Under the pieces are notes generated by a model. That model did no database searches and was not told where the DNA came from. It worked only from the letters and a program-made list of their open reading frames with translations. Position numbers and translations under genes: made by a program. 60,000 nucleotides of DNA from Acanthaster planci. Its lineage: Eukaryota; Echinodermata; Asteroidea; Valvatida; Acanthasteridae. The stretch covers positions 1,855,807-1,915,806 of the forward strand of contig NW_019091369.1 in NCBI RefSeq assembly GCF_001949145.1, given 5' to 3'. Below, piece after piece: positions 24,680-35,120 of this stretch (within the stretch, counting starts at the first letter, position 1; each line of letters starts with the position of its first letter).

Positions 24680-25219
24680 GAGACAATTCGAACTTAATTT
24701 CACAGCACACGGACCTGCAACGCCCGCGCCGTTAAAACGCCACCAAAGACGGCCGAAGAACCGCGGTACACACACACACACGAGTCGCTCTCCTAGGGTC
24801 CAGTGCGGCACGGCCATTTCCATGTCACCGTGTTTCCCCCCAGCAGGCTCGTAACTTTCCTGTACCATGCGGGTTCACCGTCGGCGTGGTCTGATCCGAC
24901 CAGGGCACCGGCGGAAACAGCCTCGGGGGCTGCTACCCCCGATTTCGTCACCGAGGCGCGCCTCACCCCGTCGGGTTCTTCCTCCACCTCGACGGGTGGG
25001 GCAAACTTGGCCGAGATGACAGCCTCGACAACCTCTTCAGTCTTTTTCTTCTCTCCGGCCATCGGGCGTGGAAAGCCGACCTTTCTCCTCACCGCTGTCG
25101 CCTCGTGCAATGGCGCAAGTATGGGTCGGTCGGAAGCGCCCGAGGGCCCCCACTCGGACGGAATCTGGAGCGAGGTCAGTTTCAATCCTGCTCTCTTCGA
25201 TTCCGTGTATGCGGGGGCC
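24676..25219 (+). ncRNA. Array unit 6, putative heat-shock-responsive structured RNA
   Basis: About 544 nt from a likely start near 24676-24679. Helices: GCACGG/CCGTGT near 24806-24832, CCGACC/GGTCGG (25076-25081 with 25124-25129), CGCC/GGCG (25099-25102 with 25112-25115), closing GGCCCCCAC/GCGGGGGCC (25145-25153 with 25211-25219), ACGGAAT/ATTCCGT inside. The sense frame over 24803-25225 has no upstream ATG and opens right after a TAG. The opposite strand carries a 161-codon frame (24793-25278) with plausible composition; see findings for the competing reading. Confidence 0.45.
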
Positions 25220-26108
25220 GGTTGATAAACCATCGAAGTGAAAAACGCTGTGCGACAAATTTTGGGGAAAAAGGACATAACCTTCAGAGCTTGTGAGACC
25301 GCACCGAATTTTAGTGGCCCCGAACAAGAAGTATTGCAATTTGTCTAAGAATTTAGTAGTCGCAACCATGTTTCGTTTTGCATGTCATAAGTCACTACCT
25401 ATAGACCCAATTTCCATTCTGTCGAAAATTTTACAATGTACATTCCTATTTTTTTCAAACAAAAAATCAAAATGACACAAGGTCAAGAACATCATAAAAC
25501 AAGTCGAAATGACACAACCTTCAGACAGTACAATTACATTTAACATTTTACACTGCAGCGCCCGCGCGGAAACCGTCCACATGCCGTGCACATGAACTGC
25601 ACGTGTACATGTACAGTGAGCATTTGTAACCATACAATGGATTGAATATTATTATAATGTACGGTGATTTGCCCATATTCGTTGTCGTACGCGTATTGAT
25701 CGGTGTTCATAATGTGTGTTTACAACTGTGTGTCAAGGTTTAAAAGCACAATAACTTAAAGGGGCAGCCCAAGCAACAAATTCAAGATATGACCTTTCTT
25801 TAGTTAAAAAAAATAAGGATTAACGTAACAATCTGTATTCTTTCTTCTTATTTTCAAGATCGGCTTTATATCGCATTAATTGCACTCGAAGGTGTGATGG
25901 CGTGCGTTTATGCATTGTGGCAGCCTCTTTAAGTAGTCTCCATAAATTCCAGTCTCCTTGAATTCAGCAACAACCAAGACTACGTAAAACGAGACAGTGC
26001 ACATGACTAGACAAATTTCCAGAAAGAATCCGAAACAAGCACACCTTTAGTATGCATCAGTTATGCGTGTGTAATAAATTAGAGGACGCGTGCCATGGAT
26101 ATTCTAGC

Positions 26109-26299
26109 CTTTGATCAAGGCGCCCGCGGCGAAGTGGATAGTCAAGACCACACGACGAACTGCATGCAAGCCCGAAATTAACTATGCATGCGCATGCAGT
26201 AGTCTTTCTTCGTGCGTTGGATTGGTGTGTAAACTAGTCTCCGCCAGCTCCTCGCTCTTGAGCGACTATCCACTTTGCCTCGGGCGCCTTGATCAAAGG
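26109..26299. mobile_element. Palindromic MITE upstream of truncated unit 7
   Basis: Terminal inverted repeats CCTTTGATCAAGGCGCCCG and its reverse complement, followed by a second matched block (GTGGATAGTC/GACTATCCAC). About 190 bp, non-coding. Confidence 0.65.
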
Positions 26300-26377
26300 T
26301 TATGGATATTCCGGCAACGAAATCCTTTTTATGACAAGAAGATGGTAGTTTTTCAATTCGTAGCAAACACTTTAGGT

Positions 26378-26530
26378 CATCGGGCGTGGAAAGCCGACCT
26401 TCTCCCCACCGCTGTCGCCCGTGCAAGGGCGCAAGTAAGGGTCGGTCGGAAGCGCCCGAGGGCCCCACTCGGACGGGGTTAGGGGGAGGTTAGTTTGAAA
26501 CCTCTTTTCAATTTCGTGTTTGTGGGGGCA
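26378..26530 (+). pseudogene. Array unit 7, 5'-truncated copy
   Basis: Begins abruptly at a point equal to about 25060 of unit 6 and keeps only the 3' domains. Helices still pair: CCGACC/GGTCGG (26394-26399 with 26440-26445), CGCCC/GGGCG (26416-26420 with 26427-26431), and ACGGGGT/ATTTCGT using three G-U pairs. No TATA box or heat-shock element precedes it; a palindromic MITE ends 79 bp upstream. Confidence 0.55.
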
Positions 26531-26539
26531 GCCATTTAA

Positions 26540-27146
26540 TACATCGGGCCAGTTTCTGCATGTTTTCAGGCCGTGTTCCCAAACTGTACCGTGGTGAATG
26601 ACTTTGCATATACATGTACATGTACATATGAAGTACAAAACATCCCACAAATAGGTTCGAATGGTTTGATCGACTTTTTCGGCCGATGAATGGCTAATTC
26701 TGCTTCCGTCTTTCTCCCCACGCATTGTATCAATCATTGAAAAATACCTCCTCTTTCACTAAACCTAAACAGTAGAGTATTGAGACTCTCCTTTGGCCTG
26801 TAATAAAAGCCTAGTAGATATGAGCAAGAATGATGACATTATACAGCCCCCCAAAAAATCGAAGCTGCATCTCATCGAGGTCTGAGACCCCATCTTAAAG
26901 AAATCTCCCATATCATTTGGGCGCCCTCTGCTGCTTTGATGTTGCTTGGTGTTTAGCACAGAAAATTGAGATACTCAAATAACAGTAAGCCGGAGACATT
27001 TTGACCAACTTCACACGAAGAGAGAATCCAGGCGAGACAAAAATGGACAAGATAGCACCTCATGTGTTTATCGCAAACATTTAATTACAGTTTGTAAGGA
27101 AGTTGCAGTCACTGAATTGAATATCTTTATCAGTCATGTTCGGGCT
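26540..27146. other. Spacer between array and unknown gene
   Basis: No gene seen. It contains alternating ACATGT-rich sequence near 26610 like that downstream of units 5 and 6. TTTAAT at 27080-27085 would read ATTAAA on minus and is a possible poly(A) signal for the gene ending at 27147. Confidence 0.4.
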
Positions 27147-28683
27147 CTATGGAATGTCGTGGGATAGGTACGAATGGTGCGGCAGGCCCCACGTCGTGTC
27201 TGGGGCCGGTGGGGGGACAGGCGGCCCCGCCGTGGACAGCGACGCCCCACCCAGGCGCCAGAAGCCCAGGTTGCGTAGGCACCGCCGCAGCCGCCGCACG
27301 TCCGCTAGCACCTTCTCGTAGCGCAGCTGGGCCCGCTGGCCGTCCACCACCGAGTGGGCGCTCTCCAGCCGCAGGTCCTTCAGCACCCCGGCCATGCCCA
27401 GATTCCGGACACGCGGGTCGCCGAGGTCCACCCGTTCGTAGGCCGCATGGAGCAGGGATCTTTAGGGTAGAGAAAAATTGGGCAGACGGATGAATGATTT
27501 AGTTTGTTGCAAAGGATTTATGTTATGGCGCTCGTTCAGTGCATAACATAAATTTTGATGCTTTGATAACTTGCGACAAAAATAGTTTCTTGTGTCATCC
27601 CATCCTTACCGAACAAAAACATTGCTTTTTCTGCTTGAAGAGCTGGCTTGTATTTTTCGAATATCAAGACGAAATAAGATAGTAGAGTAACCTATAGATG
27701 AGTTCGGGAGGCGGTATTTCTCACTTGGTATGGCGGGCTAACTCATGCATGCTCTTAGCAATGTCCATCATGACCTCCAGGTCGCCGACCATGTCCAGGT
27801 ACATCCTGTCGGGCGAGGGCATCCTCATCTCGGTCTGGGTGATGCCAGTGGGCGTAGCTGCCGCCGGGTTCGGGGGGCTGGAAGGGGGAGGATCAGGGGA
27901 GATGCTCGGGGGAGGGGTGAGCGTGCTGGTGCTGGTCTCGTCGAAGCTGTCTTCGCTGCTGCCCCGCTGCTGGCGCCGTCCAGAGAAGTTGTGATTGGCC
28001 AGGGTACGATCGGGGAAGGACGCCGAGCGCTCCAGGGGCGGCGACTTGTCGGAATCCTCTCGCTGTGTCACGAAAATTAGCATCGTGTTCTTTAATTTGG
28101 TTATCTTAGCAAAACTCGTCACAGTTACTCCGGTACTTTTGTCTGTTAGCTCACAAAGAAAAAAAAATAAAATAAAAATAATTAGAAAAAAACTGAAAGG
28201 GAATTGACTGGTCGAAGATAAGCTGGACATTAGAAATGAGGCTAGAGTTAGCCCACGTTAGAGACCCGTCTTTGTCACCATTAGCGATAGTTCAAAAGGA
28301 ACCCAACAGGGCTAAGATGCGAGTCCACAAAATTTAAATACCTCTCCTCCATTCTTTTTAAGAAACAGAAGTTGTTAAAAGGGGAAGCAACTTTAAAAGG
28401 GCGTACCTTACCGATTTCCTAGCGATTTTACATACAGAACATTGTTATAACTCTTGGTGCAATTTGGGTCATGATGTTAAGAAGTGAAGGCTGCTGAAAA
28501 CCATCCCAAATAATACGAAATTTGATGATGGAATGAAGTTCGACATTTCCCTACCTCCGCCAGCGCACAGTGGATACTCTCCACTGTCAGTCCTTGGTAG
28601 ACTTCTTCGAGCTCATCGGAGGGTTCTGGGGAGGAGGGACAGCTGATCACTGGGACCGATATGGAAGCGTCAAAGCTCTCCAT
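27147..28683 (-). CDS. Uncharacterised 259-residue protein, three exons
   Basis: Exons on minus: 28555-28683, 27725-28062, 27147-27459. All borders are GT-AG and phases close exactly to 259 codons plus TAG. The ATG at 28683 follows an in-frame TAA and lies 38 bp inside a possible acceptor (TTTTTCAG), so an untranslated first exon is likely. Residues ~1-43 are acidic (ESFDASISVPVI, SDELEEVYQGL). Residues ~44-125 are low-complexity, rich in Ser, Pro and Thr, with basic-Ser stretches that look like phosphorylation sites (LERSASFP). Residues ~130-225 are predicted helical (MYLDMVGDLEVMMDIAKSMH; LRYEKVLADVRRLRRCLRNL). The tail is Pro-rich. No signal peptide or membrane segment. I do not recognise the family; an adaptor or scaffold is only a guess. 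Confidence 0.72.
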
Positions 28684-30069
28684 AAAGAGAGCGTTTTAAA
28701 ATCTCTTCGCTTGTTTTCCGTCCTGAAAAATCACAGAGTTGATTCGAGATTGTGAAGTTTGATCTGTAATTCCTAAACTGTGGAATAGGCAGACGCTGCG
28801 TCCATTCTACGCACGCGTCATCAACTTTGTGTGCGTTGGCAGGAGACTACACGCGCAGCCGCGGTACACGTGACTGTGTTATGTGCACCTTTTGTCAGTG
28901 ATAGATCAAAATTGTGTACATAAGTTCGCTTGAACTCTCGAATATTAATACGACCCAATTTGTCGCCCTTTTGTCCTTGAACGGACAGGAACAATGACCA
29001 ATTCACATAAGGGCAAAAAAGGAGCTATCTTCTATGCTCAAGTTTGCAAGCCCGAGTTCAAAGGCATGTCAACATTATCGGTGAATTGAGCCAACAATGA
29101 CTGGCGCCCCCATGTGGCAAGATTTTGCCAACAAATTAACCTCGACACAACAAGCGTAAAAACTATTAAGTAAAAACAGCAAAGACTGCATTCTGTAAGT
29201 GTTTTGAACGCCCTTTTTTAAATTGAACGTTATGAATCTTACGATTAACCGTCTGTGACTTTATTGTTCATCAGGTATGATTGATGAAAGTGTAGTTATC
29301 GCAAAAAGTCGTGCCAAACAGAGGTAGTTTACCCTGGATACAACTTGACAACGATTCACATTTAAACTGATACAATGGTTTGGCAGGTTGGCATATGCCA
29401 TGGCATGGGGTGGGAAAGTAGTTCGTTTATAATTTTGTTCCTTCTAAAATTCCGTTCGTAGGTTTGAAAAATGTTGACGAAGAGAGGAGCACATAAATTG
29501 CTGAAGAATGTGCACTTTCCAGGTAAGAAACATTCGTTTTCTTGCGTGTTAAATTCCTGCACTCAAATTATACCTCATGGTTGGTACAACATATTAATTT
29601 TTAAATCATGTTCGTTTTCGTGAGCTATGTAACCATGGTGCAACTTTCAGAATGTATGGGGCGTTGCGGATATCCGGTAGTTTTGCAAAATGCCGGGTAG
29701 CAACCACACTGCGCCGATGAAAACAACTGCAACGAGCATACGTGTGTGCTCTGATCAAAGAAATGATTGCTTTCCTGATCAGGCTCTGACTGGCTGGTGC
29801 ACCCGTACGTGGCCACGGTCGCAGTTTTCATCGGCACAGTGTGGTTGCTACCGCCATTTTGCAAGAGTCCCAGATGTCCACTCTGTCCAATTGTTCAATT
29901 TTTTAGCAGGGGCCAGGCTAGCAGAAGCAATGAAAGTGAGACACCTTTTGCATGCCCAACAGAAAGAGATTTCTTCAAGGTATCATTGAGATGTCGTCCG
30001 TGTCTTTTCACGTAGCATTTTCAAATTTGAATGTGACTTGGAATCTTTGGGACAAATCCAAATAAACAG
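28684..30069. other. Divergent spacer between the unknown gene (-) and the MFI homologue (+)
   Basis: Shared upstream region. It contains a palindromic MITE (29683-29864). A possible 5' exon for the plus-strand gene lies at 29907-29979 (TTTTTTAG acceptor, AAG/GTATCA donor, internal MKVRHLLHAQQKEISS), but its reading phase does not join cleanly to the exon at 30070, so it was not included. Confidence 0.4.
29683..29864. mobile_element. Palindromic MITE
   Basis: Arms of about 45 bp (TTGCAAAATGCCGGGTAGCA at the left, its near-exact reverse complement at the right), flanking ~90 bp of unrelated sequence. Non-coding. Confidence 0.6.
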
Positions 30070-33000
30070 GTGAGGAGGATGCCCTCCGAGAGCTGAAGTT
30101 GGCTGCAGCGGGCAAACAGTCTCGGCAAGCTCTGATCCGTCTGAAGAAACCGTCGCCAGAACGGAGCTCTGCAGCCGCCATCGAACTACAACGAGTATGG
30201 AGGGGCTACTGGACAAGGTAGATTATTATGATGAATAGGCCAAGTGAAAAAATAGAAGGGTTTTCTTCTGTTTTTGAGTCTTTTGTGTACACTTGTGTAA
30301 ACTTGCATACATGCATGTAACCCCCCCCCAAAAAAGGGGGGCGGGCTTGGGAAAAGGAAGTTAGCTGAGATGAGATATCATCAAACCTTTAGTCAGGGGT
30401 GTGAGAATTCAGCTTTTTAGCCGATTTCAGCTTTTTTTGTTTCGATGTTGGCCCTGAATTCCAGCTTTTTTGTGCACCTGCTGTGTACAAACTGTGGGGA
30501 CTTCTTACATTTCAGTATTTTGCCAGCTGTTTCCAGCTTTGGTTTTAAGTGGCTACTCGCATCCCTGTTTAATTGTGATGCCTTGAATCGATGCTGCTTT
30601 ACAGATGTCGGCTCTACGAAATCTTGAACCCAACGGTCAGTACCCAGGTCCATCAGACTGGCAGCCGCTTTGTCCACAGCGAGCAAGGGCTGCGAGACGT
30701 CGGGACCGCACCTTCCAAATCCCCTGAGAAGTCGAGGTCAAAGGTCACGACGGTCCCATCCAAGGTGCAGTTGGCATGGCAACTGCTGTTTTGCGAAATG
30801 GCCCAATTTTACCTAAATAATGCTTGAAATACCGAAAACCAAAATTGATTAAATCTCTTTGACATGAAACTGAAAATCTGAAACCTTTTTTTAAAACAGT
30901 CATATTTTGCTCTACTGGGTTCATTGTTATGAATAACCAACATTAATAAAGGAGATTGAGAAAAATAACAGATTTGCAAGGGATAAATTTTGAAAGAATC
31001 CTATAATGTCTTTAAATGGTTTGTCTTTGTAAATTAGCAACGACTCGTACCACTTTTTCCTTTCCCATTGTTTTACCGTCCTCATCTTTCTATTTTTCCC
31101 CCTTTAGGAGTCCATCCAAAGTAAGGTGTCGACTGTTAAAACTCTCAGTGCTCGGCAGCGACTCGAGGGATACTATGAAAAGTATTACCTGCGTAAGAAG
31201 GCAAAAGGAGAGCAAGATATCATCTCGTAAGCATTTTCTACACTTCCTCGTGCTGTCGAGTCATTTGTTTTGTAAAATGTTCCTGATCACATGGAAACTG
31301 AGCTTGACCTCGAACATTAAAGAGCATAAAAATAGCGGGGCCCGGTTGATACTCGTTGGAGTCTCAGGTGCTGAAGTCACTTTAATACCTCGCCCTGCTT
31401 TTGCTCCACCCAGTTTTGAGGAGTTCTGCGCCCACTACATCCAGAACTGGTGGCACCGGATCCGACGCCAGCGGTCGGTGGTCAGCACAGGGGGGCCCGG
31501 GCCACAGCTATCAGCGGCGCCCCAAGGGGTGCGGTCGGTCACCATCTCGCTCTCCCCCGAGTCCGGCCGTGCCTCGGTGCCCCACGTGGCCGTCCGCATG
31601 CAGCCCAAGAAGAAGAAGAGGAAAGCGCGACCGTACCCCTTGGACCCCAAGGAAGCAGCCAAGATGATACAGCGAGCTTGGAGGAGGCACATTGTAAGAG
31701 TTTATCCAACCCCAGGTCCCCTTAGAGTCTCTAAATCTTGAGAATCCTAATACCGACATTCGTGTTTTTTCTCAAGCACTTTGTTGCTACGTCTGTGCCT
31801 AAAAAGGTCAAAGTTGTAGACGTGGCTGTTGTTAAACTTTTGAAACATATTCACAAAAGTTGTCGATAGGCATAATTCAAGTTTGATAAATAGCAAATAT
31901 TTGTTGAAACTTCTACAATCATTGAAACGCGCTGCCCACATATTTATAAACACTGGCAAATCACTGACAGAGAAAAGGTCATTTTTTCAAGCGAAACAGT
32001 GTAAACAAAAATTCTCCAGTCAAGTTCAATGAAATGTTTGATCTGGCGCTTCAAAGGAAAGTTCTTCTTAAAAAAATTTATTTTCTCCTGCAGGACGTGC
32101 AGGTATATCGTTACTACCGGGACCTCATCAACTTTCGTTGCCGTGGCGACCCCAGCATGATGCTTCGCTGCATCAACCCCAAGGAAGCGCAGCTCCTGGA
32201 TGCCGCAGCGGGGATCCACATCAAATTCAGACTCGCTGGCGTGAGTGCCTTCTATTTGCCTTGACAACGATTCACAATCTAGGCTTGGTCTTTGTTTTAG
32301 GCTCTGACAGATCTCTGACATCGAAACCCTTTTTAGGCTCATAACGCTTGAGAGTGAATGAAATTATCTCTTGGGATTTGTATCATGCCTTCTAATTCTT
32401 CTCTTTAAAAAAAACGTGACTTTTTATCGAGCTTCAAAATTCCAGAGTGGTGGGGGGCTGGTAAATAACGGGCAAGGCTGAAGGTGGGATCGGTATTAAT
32501 CAAATATTTGGAAAACCACCGTATTTTCTGACGTTGCGTCGACATCTTTCATCTTGTTTTATTCCACCTCCTCCTCAGGAGAGATTCCCACCCAATATTT
32601 ACTACAAGATCTTCACCCACCGCAATGTGGTGGACATGTGCGCCAACAGCCCCAAGGATTACACGGCGGCCGCCGCCAAGCGGCGTGCGGCCCGAGACGT
32701 CCACAACCACCACCTGAAGGATGGCAGTGGGGCCAGAGAAGGCGAGAGAGAGGGCTGGTACCAAAGGATTGAGAACAACGGGTGGCGTCTGGTCTCAGAC
32801 AGAGTGAGTTTGGTTTTTGTGCCATCGGTGACTCACTTAATCACTCAGCTACTCACTCGGTAACTCGGGCCAAGCTTGAGCAATGGTCAGGCCATTTTTA
32901 GGTACCAGGCAAAATGGACCATTGGACAAATGGTCCTCACTCCAGCTCGTCCTCAGATTCGTGACGTCCATCGATACACTCACATATGCTTACGTCCGTC

Positions 33001-35120
33001 CGTATCCAAATCAGTTGGCTATGGCTCAAAATAACGCCGTTTCGATGGCAAGTGGCTGCATCCACCAGCCAAGCCTCCTGTAGACATCACATGGTATTGC
33101 CAGCCATAGCCACAACCTATGGGACATCGGCTTAGTCTTGTTCTCAGCAACCCGTAGTTATTTGTCAAAATAAATCATGGAGCTTTACAAATGCTGGTCC
33201 TATTACAGTTGCTCCTACGACCCGAGCAAGACCCCGTGACTTGGGAGAGCAGTAGCAGGAAGGTGGACTTCCCCCACACCAAGCTACAGAGGAAGCAAGA
33301 CGTGGAGAGAAAGAAGAAACAGCGGAAGGTGGAATGGATGAAGAAGATGTGAGTTGAGTACTCTAACGGACGATGGACGATTAGGGAAGCCGAGCCTATC
33401 ACAAGACCATCACATGTGCTCATGAGAACTTCCAAAGTCAAATCACAAGTCAGTCACCAGCTTATTATCACAAGTGCATCGTAAGCCAGTCCCGAGACCA
33501 TTGCAGTCGATCGCAAGTCAAATCACAGGCCCATTACAGGTCCATCTCAAGACAATCACAAGACCATCGCAAGGTCATCACAAACGTATCGCAAGCTCGC
33601 CACATTTCTAAGCTCAGGGAAATTTATCAGGGAACCAGTTAAAAGGCAGTATGTGTCGCATGACGTTTTTGGCTGGTAACTTGTTCTTGCTCGGCAAATA
33701 TTTCCTGTGCTAATTTACAGTTCTTTTCCTGTCAGCTCAGTGAAGTATTTTACCCCCATGATATTGGAGAGGTCAAAAACCTGAACATTCTTTTCAAAGT
33801 CTGTCAAAAAATTAAATTGCGTTCGGTAAATATTAGAAAGAAAATGCCAGAAAGATAACTGAATCTTGAAACTTTTTTAGGTACCGGGAGGGTATGCTTC
33901 AGGCCAAGACCGAAGACTCGGACACCAAGTCGCTGGTCGAGGGTGCTGCAGCAGGTATGGTGGCGGCCATCGAAAGCCAGGGGTCGGAGGTCGTGGAGGA
34001 GTGGGAGGTGGACGAACTCCTGGAGTGGACCAGTGGCCTAAACTTTGATGAGTGAGTAGCCAGGTTTTATTTGCTTGGCTATCTGCCTTGAGCAGAAGCA
34101 CCCCCTCATGGGTTGAACAGAGCCAGGTTTGTCAGGAGTGTTCGTTTTGCTGGTAGTGACGTGACCGTAACATGTGCATTTCATAGTCGTTTGGGAACCA
34201 GCAAAGCGCAGTTCCGACCGAAGGAGCCTGCATTGCTAGGAAAATTGCATCCTCTTCTGGTTAAGCTTGGTCCAGTAAACTTGAAATAATGCGTACTTCT
34301 GGAGAGTCTGGTAGAAGTCCTAGAGTTTGGTTTTTCAGATTTCTGTGGGAAACCTGTTTCAGCCCTCGCCAAATATTAAATTGGACCCTACATAAGTCAC
34401 TCCAACGGTGGTTGATACAAAGTCCAGGGTTGGTTTTTTCTTGTGAGACATTCCTGCCATGCCAGCTTCGACTTGTTTACTTCAGGAAACATTCCAGTTG
34501 GGCGCGACATCTGAAAAATGTTCATCCCACTGTTAAGTGACTTCTCGTGCTTCAAATCTCAACTTTCCCCGTTCACGTGTGTTCACATGAGGCTGAACAT
34601 TTCCTTGTATGAAATGTGCCATCATGGAATGAAACAAAAACCACCTTTTCTTTAAGTTCCCCCCCAAAAATTGAGTGGTCAACGGGGCCAGAGTTTTCGC
34701 TTTGTTTTTTTCCTTGTTATGTGCAATTTTAAAATCACGTTCATTTTCATCCACAGTTATTTGACATCATGGAAGGAATTGGCCACAAGTTCGGGCTCCG
34801 AGAAATATGTTGGTAAGTTTAATTTTCTAGCATATCCACCAGTGTGTTTACTGGATTGCTAACCGTGATGAATCAATTTCTCGTTTTTTCAAAGCCTCAT
34901 TGAACACCAGAGCACCAGCAGATCTCTGTTTTTGGTTACCAAGACTGCAGAAATTGCAGATTATTTTTTCTCCTCAATTGCCACAGAGGAGAGACTGAAG
35001 TTCGACACGACTGGCAAAGATCCCTACGAGTTCAGCATCACTTTTGCTGCCTTGCCCACGCCGTCCAGACTAACCTCCCTCCAGCCGCCAAAGACGTCGC
35101 CAGCCGTCTCCGTTCAGTAA
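30070..35120 (+). CDS. MFI: C11orf65/MFI homologue (5' end unresolved)
   Basis: Family role: human C11orf65 (MFI) is described as a cytosolic protein that binds mitochondrial fission factor and restrains fission; I infer the same role. Exons: 30070-30217, 30605-30764, 31108-31226, 31414-31693, 32094-32240, 32579-32803, 33209-33348, 33881-34051, 34757-34812, 34987-35120 (TAA). Phases agree from 30605 onward and into 30070. The conserved core matches the human protein over long stretches: INPKEAQLLDAAAGIH, FPPNIYYKIFTHR, WYQRIENNGWR, WEVDELLEWTSGLNFDEY. IQ-type segments are AIELQRVWRGYW (exon 30070) and AKMIQRAWRRH (exon 31414). At about 526 codons it is much longer than the ~313-residue human protein; the excess is N-terminal, including a Lys/Arg-rich linker. 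Exon 1 is missing from this model. Confidence 0.88.
33386..33602. repeat. Degenerate ~11-bp tandem repeat in an MFI intron
   Basis: Repeated variants of ATCACAAGACC and ATCGCAAG-type units run through most of this stretch, heavily diverged. Non-coding. Confidence 0.55.

Larger units (their letters stand above)
15112..26530. repeat. Seven-unit array of a putative heat-shock-responsive structured RNA family
   Basis: Seven homologous units occur at about 2-kb spacing: three on minus (15112-15540, 16770-17326, 18881-19417) and four on plus (20612-21156, 22620-23163, 24676-25219, and a 5'-truncated copy 26378-26530). Flanks are duplicated too: 23164-23830 matches 25220-25890, and the upstream flanks of units 2 and 3 resemble each other, so the array grew by segmental duplication. 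Start-like motifs are 2091 bp apart (units 2-3), 2008 (units 4-5) and about 2056 (units 5-6). Units 3 and 4 face away from each other across 19418-20611. The best-conserved part is the last ~140-150 nt, which folds into two hairpin domains. Units 4 and 5 are nearly identical; units 2 and 3, and 6 and 7, form the other pairs. Confidence 0.8.

Noticed and set aside
24803-25225. 140-codon sense frame in array unit 6, with partial matches to units 2, 4 and 5 near its end
   Set aside because: It has no ATG start, opens just after a TAG, and the matching frame has a TAG in units 4 and 5, a lost G in unit 2 and an extra T in unit 3.
15112-26530. CRISPR-like or satellite array
   Set aside because: Units are ~540 bp with long unlike spacers, in two orientations, and carry promoters; this is neither a CRISPR array nor simple satellite DNA.
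29907-29979. First coding exon of the MFI homologue (MKVRHLLHAQQ)
   Set aside because: Splice sites look good, but it ends in phase 2 while the exon at 30070 needs phase 1; left unassigned.
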